DNA of 64,000 bases from Paenibacillus sp. FSL R5-0912 (lineage in GTDB: Bacteria; Bacillota; Bacilli; Paenibacillales; Paenibacillaceae): the NCBI RefSeq assembly GCF_000758605.1, contig NZ_CP009282.1:6014001-6078000 (forward strand), in the 5' to 3' direction. Below the pieces are notes generated by a model. The model had not been told where the DNA came from and did no database searches. It saw only the letters and a program-made list of their open reading frames with translations. Below are positions 44,353 through 53,538 of this stretch, piece by piece. Each line of letters begins with the position of its first letter. Position 1 is the first letter of the stretch. A program made the translations under genes and the position numbers.

Positions 44353-45879
44353 TCAAGGCGATATCTGCACTGGATTTTCCCAAATGCCAAATTCATATAT
44401 TCTTGCCCCTCTGTATGTTGATTCTGTCTGTGGATTTGTAATATATAATCGTACGTATCTGCCGCTTGCGCTGACATTTCTCTCTGTTATATCCGCTGTA
44501 TTCCCTGTGACCGTATCAGCATCCGTCCAAGAGTTCCCATCGTTACTGACCTGAAGTTTAAAATCCCTTGTGTTAAGACTTTGGGGCGCCCAAAACTCAT
44601 AGCCTCCTGCATGCTTGACCACATATCTGCCGATTGGCTGAAGAGATCCCAAATCAATCTGCAGCCAACTCGTCTCTCCAGGTACAACCCAATCCGACTC
44701 TGTAGAACCGTCAAATGCCAGTTCCGGTCCTTGGCCATTGGCTGATCCGCTTGCCAAAGCTGGTTTGCCCAATGCCAGATTGGTCAGCGAATTGTAAATG
44801 TTGCCCGCAAGCACTTGATATCCTGAATCATTCGGATGCAAATGATCCGGGAAATTATCAATCATGTTTTGAGTTACCGTATTATTATCGATCACAGGCA
44901 CGCCTGCTTGTTTGGCCGCCTGAATTGTTAACGGGACAACTTCCCCACTTACGACGGAATCGTATACTCCCCAAACCCCGGGATACACTGTAGGACTGAG
45001 CGCAACATAAACCTTAGGATGTGAGGGCAAATTTTTGTAACTGTTAATCATTTCTACATAATTGCTGATAAACTCATTCTTATACTGCCAGTTTTCTGAT
45101 TTGGAGTCGTTCGTACCCAGCTGGATAATTACAATATCAGGAAGCCAGTTCTTACTGTCTGAGTACACCTGTTCATTCCAATAAGGGTAGTCACCCTTTT
45201 TCAGCATCGTCCTACCGGATACCCCGTAATTGTTCACTACATACCCTGGACCCAACAAACTCTGCAGCTGAGCCGGATAACTTGTTGCAGGCTGGTTGCT
45301 AGCCCCTAACCCAAATGTGATACTATCACCGACAGCAGCCACTTTAATGGGGGAAGCTATCCTGGTGTCTACGACCTCGATCTCTGTTACTGCGTAATGA
45401 GACCAAGAGAGATTCGCACTATTAATCTTAATCCTTACTCCCTTCATATGAGTGACAGGGGTAAAGGTCAGCTGCTTGGATTCTGCAAAGCCGTTAGTCG
45501 TCCAGGCAATTGTTCCCGATGAGGCAACCGTTGTCCAATTGGTGCTGCCATCTGCAGACAGCTGTATATCCCAGTTCGTGGGACCCTGGCCTTGAGCGTA
45601 ATTCGTAGAGAGTGTTACAGCATTGAAGGCTTGCGCTGTACTCCAATTCAAGGTTACGTACTGCGGAAAGCTTGGATTATCCGTGCTAACGAGTCCTGTT
45701 GAATTTGAGCCGTCATTCACATTACTCGTCGCAGTTTGGCCGCCGTTGCTTGTTGTGCTGGCTGTTGCTGACAATGCCAGATTTGTTCCATCCGCTTTTG
45801 AGATTGTCGACAGGTTTAACATCACCGCACAGATCAACAAGGCGATAGTAGTTAGGGTTATTATTTTTTTGCCTATCAT
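44353..45879 (-). CDS. Secreted SGNH esterase flanked by discoidin domains
   Basis: I choose the ATG at 45879 (GAGGAGAG site, 508 residues). A signal peptide is followed by a discoidin module (about residues 30-165), an SGNH hydrolase domain with VAAVGDSITFGLGA, NYGVSGRTM, IIQLGTNDSKSENW and DHLHPNDSGYQVLA (about 170-355), and a second, different F5/8 type C domain (about 365-500). It likely deacylates polysaccharides outside the cell. The first discoidin module is very similar to those of the preceding (downstream) glycosidase, so the two exported enzymes probably bind the same substrate. Confidence 0.88.
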   Translation of the reverse strand: MIGKKIITLTTIALLICAVMLNLSTISKADGTNLALSATASTTSNGGQTATSNVNDGSNSTGLVSTDNPSFPQYVTLNWSTAQAFNAVTLSTNYAQGQGPTNWDIQLSADGSTNWTTVASSGTIAWTTNGFAESKQLTFTPVTHMKGVRIKINSANLSWSHYAVTEIEVVDTRIASPIKVAAVGDSITFGLGASNQPATSYPAQLQSLLGPGYVVNNYGVSGRTMLKKGDYPYWNEQVYSDSKNWLPDIVIIQLGTNDSKSENWQYKNEFISNYVEMINSYKNLPSHPKVYVALSPTVYPGVWGVYDSVVSGEVVPLTIQAAKQAGVPVIDNNTVTQNMIDNFPDHLHPNDSGYQVLAGNIYNSLTNLALGKPALASGSANGQGPELAFDGSTESDWVVPGETSWLQIDLGSLQPIGRYVVKHAGGYEFWAPQSLNTRDFKLQVSNDGNSWTDADTVTGNTADITERNVSASGRYVRLYITNPQTESTYRGARIYEFGIWENPVQISP

Positions 45880-45926
45880 GAGATCTCTCCTCATATTGTT
45901 GTAAACACAACATCGGAACGGCTCTT

Positions 45927-46889
45927 TCAATTTTTTCCGAGCAGAAATTGCATCGTCATGTCGTTTGATCCAGGCAAATTTTCATGTCCGTAGTCAGGAT
46001 AGACCACAAGCTGTTTCATCGCATTTATTTTGTTATACGCAGCGAATTGGGTAGAAGGCGGGCAGACATTGTCCATCAGACCAATAAACATCAGCACCTC
46101 CCCGTAAATCCGGCCCGCCAGATGCTGCAGATCGATATAACCCAGCCGGGTAAAAATCTCCTCCTCCTGTTCATGCAGCGGGTCATGATTCCTAAAGAAG
46201 CTGCGAAGCTCCTGGTACGCATCCTTGGCCAAATCCATCTCCCACACCCTTTTATAGTCGCACAGAAATGGAAATACCGGAGCAAGCTTTGATATCCGGG
46301 GCTCCAGAGCCGCGCAAGCCAGTGTAAGCGCGCCGCCTTGTGAACCTCCTGCCGCGTAGACGCGGGCAGGGTCGGTATCGGGAAGCTCAAACGCTATTCT
46401 GGCCAGCTGGGCTGTATCCAGAAAGATATGCCGGAACAGCAAGTTGTCGGGATGATCATCCAGCCCCCGGATAATATGGCCGTTCAGGGTGGTTCCTTTG
46501 ACACCGCCGGGGTCCTCGGAGGTACCTCCTTGTCCGCGCACATCCATCGCCAGCACAGAGAACCCGAGTGAAGCAAAGCTCAGCTTGTCGCTCCAATCCC
46601 CGGCGTTGCTGGTGTATCCATGAAACAGAAGGACTACTGGATGAGGTCCCTCCCCCCCCTTCGGACGGATATATTTGGCGTGAATCCTTGCCCCTCTGAC
46701 ACCGTTATAATATAAGTCCATGCATTCGGCATGGGGCGTTTGAAAATCGCTTGGCACAAGCTGTACCTGTGGATCAACACCTCGCAGCTCTGCAAGCGCA
46801 CGCTCCCAGTAGGCATCAAAATCGGCTGGTTTGGGGTTTCTCCCCTTGTATTGGTACAATTCGTTCAACGGCATATCCACAATTGGCAT
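45927..46889 (-). CDS. Acetyl-xylan esterase/cephalosporin-C deacetylase family protein
   Basis: This 320-residue cytoplasmic alpha/beta hydrolase (AXE1 family) starts MPIVDMPLNELYQYKGRNPKP, then has LLFHGYTSNAGDWSDKL (oxyanion-side), VRGQGGTSEDP, the nucleophile motif AAGGSQGGALTLA, the Asp region GLMDNVCPPST and the His in DYGHENLPG. The ATG at 46889 follows AAGGGA. It removes acetyl groups from short sugars after import. It lies between the secreted SGNH gene and the DUF5054 gene in one direction. Confidence 0.92.
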   Translation of the reverse strand: MPIVDMPLNELYQYKGRNPKPADFDAYWERALAELRGVDPQVQLVPSDFQTPHAECMDLYYNGVRGARIHAKYIRPKGGEGPHPVVLLFHGYTSNAGDWSDKLSFASLGFSVLAMDVRGQGGTSEDPGGVKGTTLNGHIIRGLDDHPDNLLFRHIFLDTAQLARIAFELPDTDPARVYAAGGSQGGALTLACAALEPRISKLAPVFPFLCDYKRVWEMDLAKDAYQELRSFFRNHDPLHEQEEEIFTRLGYIDLQHLAGRIYGEVLMFIGLMDNVCPPSTQFAAYNKINAMKQLVVYPDYGHENLPGSNDMTMQFLLGKN

Positions 46890-46937
46890 GATGGTCGTTC
46901 CCTTCTTCATTTAATAGGGGTATCCCCGTCTACCGCA

Positions 46938-49088
46938 TCATTCATCTATTGAACCAGCTACACCGAAATTAAGCTTGAAGCGGAATGATGCGTCATCTTC
47001 ATACCACATTGGAAAATTAGTCCCCCATACGTTGTTATGCAGGTTGACATGCATCCCGCCGTCCAGCTGAGCAAATTCGTTATCGAAGCGAAGCAGCCGT
47101 CTTGCTCCAGGCGAAACAAGCGGGGCATCCAGCGTGCTGATTGCCAGCGATCCGTCCGCCCCCTCATAGCGCATTCCCCGGTTCACGGCATGAAGATAAC
47201 GATTGCCATCCTTTACGACTTCCAGCGGATTGACCCATTGGTTCATTTTGTCAATACGCCATCTATTGGCATTGTCCAGCATTGGAACGAAAGAAATCCA
47301 TGATGCTTCTGGCAGACGATTCGCATCCTTATTCTCCCACGTTAGCACGAGATCGATTGTTGAATGTTCCCTGCAGAAACGGTATTCCAAGTGAAGTCTG
47401 CGCGGTGCTCCATAGCATTCAGATGCTTCTTCAGGCATAGCGAGAGTAACGCGTAAGACATCCACCGCATCTAACGAATGATATTGTAAACTTGCGACTT
47501 TCCCGGTATATAGCAGATTGGCCGGCCGTGGGTCGAGCAGCTCGATTCCCGGCTTTCCAAAATCAGCATCCGCCCATGGATGGGTGACCGCCAGGTTCTC
47601 TGAATAGCAGCCGAACCAATGCTCATAATTGGCCGGGCCGAACGTTTCGTAAGCATACAGCCCAAGCGGGAAGTCTTGGTCAGCCCATTGTTTTCCCCTG
47701 TTGTCTTTCAAGTGACGGATCGAACCGTCAGGTCCGAAGGAAACCTCGAAGGCACCGAGCTTATAAATCGTGTTAACCATAAGTTGGACCGGATCCGGTA
47801 GTGTTGAGTCTTTCGGTGAAAGAGATGCCAGCGCGGCCAGCGCCTCATTCCTTTTCGATTCGCTTAACGCTTCTACCGCTTCATTTACGTAGTTTCGCTG
47901 CTCCTCCCAAGACGACTCGAATCGGGAGAATGATCGGGATGGATTTACCTCTTGGGAAGCGCCTTGGGTTAACCGGTCCGCTTCATCCATCGCGAATGCT
48001 CCGATATAAGCAAATTTGGCCGGAACTGCATCCTCCGCAACCTGGTCTGACTGCCTTGCACTCCGGAAGGCACCCTTTGAATAGTTCCGAAAATCGCACA
48101 AGTGCTTCTTTTCGTCCATGCCCCATGTATGCTCGGGAATAAGGAGCAGAGACTCACAGAAAGCAATATACTCCTCCGATTCTTCCGTCCACCTTTCCTC
48201 CCGGAGCCACTTCTCCTTCAGCCGCAGCAGCTCGCGGTATCGCGAGACCTTAAACGGATCTGTTCCTGCTCCGTGAATCCATGTATCCCCGATTTCCTCA
48301 CGGACGACGGGAAGTTGCTCCCTGCGCATCAACAACTTCTCCGCAAAGGCGTTGAGGGTCGATGCCTTGATCTCGGCATTCGGGTACTTCGCCGCAAGAC
48401 TTGCGAATTGCCGGACAATCTCCCCTGCAGATGGAGGTCCGCAGTTGTCCCCGGTATGCGCGAAGATTAGCACATCATTCATTCCTTCGAGGATCATTTC
48501 TTCTCCATAGTTGGAAGCATAATTAACGATAATCTCCGAACCGTCCTGCTCATTCAGCCAGCGGAACACTTTGGGGACGGATGGCACCTTAGACGCCGGG
48601 TTCACACCGAGGTGCAAGTATTGAAGACCCGCTTGTGCCATATGAGGAATCATTGCAATCGTATGTCCCGGAACATCCGTCATTTTGGCCGCTATCGTCC
48701 GTTTCCCGAACCTGAGGTCCATCTTTGAGGATAGGGACAGTCCATATCGAAACAAGGATGTATCCATAAGCTCGGTATGCGTCGTGAACGGCAGTCCATG
48801 CCAGACGATATGACCAGCTTCGATGGCATTCTTTAGTCTCTCGGCCTCTGGCGGCGTGCCAGTCCGTAAAACATGGTGAATCAACCAAGAGCCCGTCGTC
48901 CAGAGGAAGCGTTCAGGTCCACTGCTCGCTGCCAGTTCTTCCGCCAGTGCGATGGCTTTCGGAATATACTCACTCCGATACCGGGCAATTACATGATCTG
49001 CGAAGTCCGTAAAACCGATATCCAAATGCGTCTTGAATACGATATGGACGGTTTCAATTTGGGTATTCACACTCTTTGATAACGACAT
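46938..49088 (-). CDS. DUF5054-family protein, GH38-like N-terminal fold
   Basis: The 716-residue protein belongs to the DUF5054 group, often annotated as glycoside-hydrolase-like. The N-terminus HIVFKTHLDIGFTDFADHV resembles the metal-binding H-x-D motif of GH38 mannosidases, and MTDVPGHTIAMIPHMAQAG lies where GH38 has its nucleophilic Asp (FPDTFG-like). The C-terminal half is beta-rich (SIRHLKDNRGKQWAD, RRLHLEYRFCREHSTIDLVL) as in GH38. No signal peptide is seen, so it would act on imported glycans. The function is not established. The gene follows the transporter (49096-52193) in the same operon. Confidence 0.8.
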   Translation of the reverse strand: MSLSKSVNTQIETVHIVFKTHLDIGFTDFADHVIARYRSEYIPKAIALAEELAASSGPERFLWTTGSWLIHHVLRTGTPPEAERLKNAIEAGHIVWHGLPFTTHTELMDTSLFRYGLSLSSKMDLRFGKRTIAAKMTDVPGHTIAMIPHMAQAGLQYLHLGVNPASKVPSVPKVFRWLNEQDGSEIIVNYASNYGEEMILEGMNDVLIFAHTGDNCGPPSAGEIVRQFASLAAKYPNAEIKASTLNAFAEKLLMRREQLPVVREEIGDTWIHGAGTDPFKVSRYRELLRLKEKWLREERWTEESEEYIAFCESLLLIPEHTWGMDEKKHLCDFRNYSKGAFRSARQSDQVAEDAVPAKFAYIGAFAMDEADRLTQGASQEVNPSRSFSRFESSWEEQRNYVNEAVEALSESKRNEALAALASLSPKDSTLPDPVQLMVNTIYKLGAFEVSFGPDGSIRHLKDNRGKQWADQDFPLGLYAYETFGPANYEHWFGCYSENLAVTHPWADADFGKPGIELLDPRPANLLYTGKVASLQYHSLDAVDVLRVTLAMPEEASECYGAPRRLHLEYRFCREHSTIDLVLTWENKDANRLPEASWISFVPMLDNANRWRIDKMNQWVNPLEVVKDGNRYLHAVNRGMRYEGADGSLAISTLDAPLVSPGARRLLRFDNEFAQLDGGMHVNLHNNVWGTNFPMWYEDDASFRFKLNFGVAGSIDE

Positions 49089-49095
49089 ACCAGTC

Positions 49096-49932
49096 TCACC
49101 CTTTCAAAGCCCCGGCAGCGATGCCGCTAATAATATATCTTTGCATGAACATATAGAACAGCAGGAGCGGTGCGATACCCAGAACCATCATCGGGAAAAA
49201 GGCCGTCCAGTCCACAGAAAACTTACCGATATTCCGGTACACTTCAAGCAGGATGACACCTTTCTCACGGCTCTGAAGAAACAGCAGCGGAGTAAAGAAG
49301 TCGTTCCAGGTAGTTAACGTATTTAGAATGGCGACTGTGGCGATTACGGGAAGAAGAAGCGGCAGGGTGATCCGAAAGAAGGTGCCTACAACCCCGCAGC
49401 CATCAATAGAAGCGGATTCCTCAAGCTCAATTGGCACGGTGGTCATGAAATTCTTGATCAGAAATATATTGAACGAGATCAGCGTAAACACATTAACAAA
49501 TATGACAGAAGCAGGATTGTCGATGAGTCCCAGATCGCGAATGAGACGGAACAGCGGGATTATTGATACCTGGAAAGGAACGGTAACCCCAATGATAAAG
49601 AAATAAAAGAGAAAATTGTTTAACCGGGTCTGATGCCTCGCGAAAGAATAAGCTGCAAGTGACGCGCAGAGCAGCACCCCAAGCACCGAGCTGACAGTGA
49701 TGAGGAGATTGTTCATAAAGACGCGGGGATAGTTCATTGCCTTCCATGCATCCGCATACCCTGAAAATTTCCAATGTGCAGGCAATCCCAAGGGGTGCAG
49801 AGTGGCCTCGCTCGAGCTTTTAAACGTTGTTATCAGCAAATAATAAATCGGTATAACCATGCCGATCGCCAGAACGATCATCAGTAGCTCCAGGAAAAAA
49901 TCTGAACGTTTGTTAGCTTCTAAGGTTTTCAA
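49096..49932 (-). CDS. Carbohydrate ABC transporter permease (MalG type)
   Basis: I choose a TTG at 49932 that overlaps the previous stop as TTGA, with GGGAGGAG just upstream (278 residues); a GTG at 49950 is possible. Six transmembrane helices are visible, with the coupling motif EESASIDGCGVVGTFFRITLPLLLP near residue 180 and the usual C-terminus YIISGIAAGALKG. It pairs with the permease at 49929-50822. Confidence 0.93.
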   Translation of the reverse strand: MKTLEANKRSDFFLELLMIVLAIGMVIPIYYLLITTFKSSSEATLHPLGLPAHWKFSGYADAWKAMNYPRVFMNNLLITVSSVLGVLLCASLAAYSFARHQTRLNNFLFYFFIIGVTVPFQVSIIPLFRLIRDLGLIDNPASVIFVNVFTLISFNIFLIKNFMTTVPIELEESASIDGCGVVGTFFRITLPLLLPVIATVAILNTLTTWNDFFTPLLFLQSREKGVILLEVYRNIGKFSVDWTAFFPMMVLGIAPLLLFYMFMQRYIISGIAAGALKG

Positions 49933-50822
49933 AACATTCTCTCCTCCCACTTGTTTAGCACCTTTAACTGGATGAAGGCGACAATCATGATAAGGAAGGA
50001 GAACACGACGGCGAATGCGGAACCGTATCCAAACTGGGCTTCAGTAATCCCCTTGTTCATAAGCGTCATCACTATAGTCTCTGTCGAATGACCAGGACCT
50101 CCTCCTGTCATCGAGAAGATAACATCAAATACCTTCAAGCCGCCTATCATGGCCATAACGGTATTGAAGCTAATCGACGGCAACAGAAGAGGCAGCGTGA
50201 TCTTGATGAATACCGTCCAGGGCTTCGCGCCATCGATGGAAGCAGCTTCATAATAGTCCTTGGATATTCCCTGCAGGTTCGCCAGGTAAATAATCATCGC
50301 ATACCCTGTCCATTGCCACACCTGTGTGAGCAGGATCGAATACAGGGCTAGTTTCGGATTTCCCAGCCAATTGATACTGTTCAGACCCAAAGCCTGCAAC
50401 GCCTGATTGATAAGACCGTAATCCGTAGAACTCATCAGATAAGACCATAGAAATCCGACCACCAGCGGGCTCAGAACCGCAGGGGCAAAAAAGATAAGCC
50501 GGAGCCAATTCCGGGACTTCAAAGGCCGGTTTAGTGCGATCGCAAGCGGGATAGCAAGAACATTCTGCAGCAGTGTCATCAGCAATGCATAAATAACGGT
50601 ATTCTTAATCCCGATCAAGACGCTGTCATCTCTGAACAATCTGAGATAATTGTCGATTCCAATCCATTTCATATGCGGATGGATCAAGGAATAATTCGTG
50701 AAGCTGTAAATGGCCGTTTGAGCAAGCGGATAGATATAGAAAATTAAATATCCGATCAAAGCCGGCAGGACGAACAATTGGAACACCACATTGCGTCTGA
50801 AATTCCATCCAGTGGTTTTCAT
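49929..50822 (-). CDS. Carbohydrate ABC transporter permease (MalF type)
   Basis: The 297-residue permease has six transmembrane helices, KWIGIDNYLRLFRDDSVL in the first loop and the ATPase-coupling motif YEAASIDGAKPWTVFIKITLPLLLPS near residue 195. The next gene overlaps its stop by 4 bp. No ATPase gene is present in the operon, so a shared MsmX-type ATPase is likely. Confidence 0.94.
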   Translation of the reverse strand: MKTTGWNFRRNVVFQLFVLPALIGYLIFYIYPLAQTAIYSFTNYSLIHPHMKWIGIDNYLRLFRDDSVLIGIKNTVIYALLMTLLQNVLAIPLAIALNRPLKSRNWLRLIFFAPAVLSPLVVGFLWSYLMSSTDYGLINQALQALGLNSINWLGNPKLALYSILLTQVWQWTGYAMIIYLANLQGISKDYYEAASIDGAKPWTVFIKITLPLLLPSISFNTVMAMIGGLKVFDVIFSMTGGGPGHSTETIVMTLMNKGITEAQFGYGSAFAVVFSFLIMIVAFIQLKVLNKWEERMF

Positions 50823-50897
50823 ACTTTATCCAGCTCCCTAGTTTAATAATGGGATGCAGCGGCTCAACATATCGCCGCATCCCTCTATCTATTCTCT

Positions 50898-52193
50898 TTA
50901 TTTCATCGAATCTCTAATTTCCTGCGCCTTCTTATCCGCATTTTTTAGCACCTCTTCGATGCTCTTCCCGCCGGCAAGGTGATCCTGCAGCTGCTTTCCT
51001 AGTTCCATAATGAGATCGGCTCCGGAAAGCATGCCCCAGTTGGCCCAGGGAGCATAAACATGTCCATCGTCAAAGGCTGCCTTTGAATCTGAATATTGTT
51101 CCGGCAGATCACTGTTGTCAGCCCCCTTGAGGAAGGACGTTCCGAAGCTGTCTTTGATCAGCGCAACTTGAGCTTCAGGTGTAGAGGTGAAATCCAGTAT
51201 TTCGAGCGCCGCAGCCTTGTTCTCTCCGTTCTTGTTTAGCGCCCAGGCACTGCCTGGACCTCCGACAAGCCACCCGCTTCCTTCCTCAGTTCCAGGAATC
51301 GGGAACATGCCTAGTTTCAGGTCCGGGTTCTTTTGAATCAGCGTATCGTAAGACCAAGGTCCGCTCTCCCACATCGCCGCTTTGCCCGTAGCGAATTCGT
51401 CGAGTGCCTGATCGTATTCCACTCCAAGCATATCGGGAGTCAGGTTTTTCTTCACAATGGTCTCGTCCCATTTCTTGAACGCCGGCAGCCACGCTTCCGA
51501 CAAAGTCGCTTCTCCCTTGCCGAACTTCTCATCGAAATCCTTGTTCTCCGGCTTCGAGTAGAAGTCATTAAGTGCCACTGCCATCGCTTGCTTGTTCATT
51601 GGCTCCCATGACTTGGCGCCCATCGCCTGCGGCTTCACGCCGGCGGCGCGCAGCTTATCGTGCAGCTCCATCCACTCGTCGAACGACTTCGGCGGCGTCA
51701 GGCCGTTCTGTGCAAATATATCTTTGTTGTACCAAATGCCTTCAAACCAAGATTGCAGCGGAATCGAGTAGACCTTGCCGTTTAAGGTTAGCGGCTTGAT
51801 CCCCGTATCGTAATACCTCGAAACAAAAGGCTGGCTCGTCAGGTCCTCCAGGTAGCCAGCCGCGATCCAGCGGGCATCCGCCCCTTCGAGAATATCCGGA
51901 CCTCCTCCACTAGCCAGATATGTCGTAACTACATTCGTGAATTGCTTGTTATCGACAAATTGGTACTGAATGTCGTAGTTCGGAAAATGCTGGCGAAGCA
52001 AATCAAGATACGTTTTGCGCACCTCCTCCTTATTGAAACCAATAATCTTGACCGTTGACTTCTCCGTGCTGCCGTTTGTTGAAGGTGAATCTGTAGCAGC
52101 GCTTTCATTCCCCTTGTTGCCGCCTCCGCAAGCGGATAAAATTGTAGATAACAAGAATAAAGATACGATGCCCCCTGCTAACGCCTTCTTCAA
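50898..52193 (-). CDS. Sugar ABC transporter substrate-binding lipoprotein
   Basis: The 431-residue family-1 binding protein has a lipoprotein signal ending LLSTILSACGGG (lipobox LSAC). The mature part has KVYSIPLQSWFEGIWYNKDIF, a typical family block, and GSAWALNKNGENKAAALEIL in the C-terminal lobe. It is the first gene of the transport operon with two permeases. A candidate CcpA site lies about 45 bp upstream. The cognate sugar is probably a mannoside or an acetylated oligosaccharide, judged from the surrounding enzymes. Confidence 0.94.
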   Translation of the reverse strand: MKKALAGGIVSLFLLSTILSACGGGNKGNESAATDSPSTNGSTEKSTVKIIGFNKEEVRKTYLDLLRQHFPNYDIQYQFVDNKQFTNVVTTYLASGGGPDILEGADARWIAAGYLEDLTSQPFVSRYYDTGIKPLTLNGKVYSIPLQSWFEGIWYNKDIFAQNGLTPPKSFDEWMELHDKLRAAGVKPQAMGAKSWEPMNKQAMAVALNDFYSKPENKDFDEKFGKGEATLSEAWLPAFKKWDETIVKKNLTPDMLGVEYDQALDEFATGKAAMWESGPWSYDTLIQKNPDLKLGMFPIPGTEEGSGWLVGGPGSAWALNKNGENKAAALEILDFTSTPEAQVALIKDSFGTSFLKGADNSDLPEQYSDSKAAFDDGHVYAPWANWGMLSGADLIMELGKQLQDHLAGGKSIEEVLKNADKKAQEIRDSMK

Positions 52194-52235
52194 ATAAAAC
52201 CCCTCCTAATTTTTTATTTCGCAAACACCATATAT

Positions 52236-52249
52236 TGATTGCGCTTACA
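52236..52249 (-). promoter_or_regulatory. Candidate CcpA (cre) site upstream of the binding-protein gene
   Basis: The minus strand reads TGTAAGCGCAATCA, which differs at one position from the Gram-positive cre consensus TGWAARCGYTWNCW. It is 43 bp from the start of the binding-protein gene, where CcpA could repress the operon when glucose is present. Confidence 0.55.
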
Positions 52250-52335
52250 TTTCTGATTATATTCCTATATCCAGTTAGGGTTTGACGCACTATTCTCCAC
52301 TTTATAGTCCGATATTACTTATTTTTCAACCTGTT

Positions 52336-53538
52336 TCACGCTTTTCTTCCATGCTGTACCCGGTATTCCTGCGGCCCGATTCCTACCCACTTTTTGAATG
52401 TCTTGGTAAAGTAGCTCGGATTCTCGTATCCGATTTCCAGAGCGATCTCGTAGTTTTTCAGATAAGTTGATACCAGCAGCTCCTTGGCACGCTCCATCCT
52501 GTACTCACTCAGAAAATCCCAAACGTTCATGCCGGTTTCTTTCTTGAATAAAGTGCTGAAATAGTTCTTACTGACGTTAACCTTCTCACAGATTTGTTCA
52601 AGTGACAGATCTGTATTGAAATTTTCAGTTATGAATTGCTTCGCTTGCTGGATAAGCGGATTGTGCTCGCCGCGTTCAGGATAGGCAAAGATATGTCCTG
52701 CATCTTCCGTTGTTCTCTTCTTAATGGCGGCCAGCGCTTCATGATACGCGGTAGGCATCTCCTTCAGATCGTTTCTCTCTCCGCTGATTCCGACAACAAC
52801 GAGTAGACCGGTATTGATCAAAGCCTCCTCCGCAGCTTGTCTAATCTGCTCATGGGTTGCCTTACCCGAAACGACGGCTATCCATTCGCCAGGGTGATGC
52901 TCGAATAGTAGTTCCTTGACCAAAAATGCACCAAGCGAATTACAAATGGAATATTTCAGGTTGTCTGACAAGCCTGCGGAGTTCTGTTCTCTTAGCATAT
53001 GACCGTTATAGGTGTTGCTCTGTGCTTGAATAACAGTTAACCGGAATTTGTCTGTAATCGTTTCGGATTCGCGCTCAGTCAGGACAGGAGCATATAAGCG
53101 ATCGCGCATTCCCCTCTCCTCCGCGATCCGCACAAGTTTCAATTGCTCCTTCTCCCATTCGGCTTGCTCCAGCCATTGGACCCGGATGCCTTGAACAAGC
53201 GTCAACAATACATCTTCATCAAGAGGTTTTAACAGATAATCCTGTGCTCCATGACGAATCGCTTCACGGGCTAATTCAAATTCAGCATAAGCGCTGATAA
53301 TGACGATTCTCAAATCTGGTTTTATAAGAAGTGCCTGCCGGATAAGCTCCATTCCATCCATGTTTGGCATTCGGATATCTGTCACAAGCAAATCAGGCAT
53401 AGTGTTTTTTATAAGCGCAAGAGCCTCCATCCCATCTTTAGCCAACCCAGCAATCTCAATTCCAATGGAACCCCAATCGATAACTTGCTCCATTAATTGC
53501 AGACTTAGAATCTCATCATCCGCCAGTACCATTCTCAT
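52336..53538 (-). CDS. YesN-type response regulator, AraC output
   Basis: The 400-residue protein has an N-terminal receiver domain (MRMVLADDE, phosphorylation Asp in LLVTDIRMPNMDGMEL, about residue 55; Lys in YLLKPLDED) and a C-terminal AraC DNA-binding domain (LSLEQICEKVNVSKNYFSTLFKKETGMNVWDFLSEYR and YEIALEIGYENPSYFTKTFKKWVG). It overlaps the kinase gene by 4 bp. With its kinase it likely activates the nearby sugar transporter operon. Confidence 0.95.
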   Translation of the reverse strand: MRMVLADDEILSLQLMEQVIDWGSIGIEIAGLAKDGMEALALIKNTMPDLLVTDIRMPNMDGMELIRQALLIKPDLRIVIISAYAEFELAREAIRHGAQDYLLKPLDEDVLLTLVQGIRVQWLEQAEWEKEQLKLVRIAEERGMRDRLYAPVLTERESETITDKFRLTVIQAQSNTYNGHMLREQNSAGLSDNLKYSICNSLGAFLVKELLFEHHPGEWIAVVSGKATHEQIRQAAEEALINTGLLVVVGISGERNDLKEMPTAYHEALAAIKKRTTEDAGHIFAYPERGEHNPLIQQAKQFITENFNTDLSLEQICEKVNVSKNYFSTLFKKETGMNVWDFLSEYRMERAKELLVSTYLKNYEIALEIGYENPSYFTKTFKKWVGIGPQEYRVQHGRKA

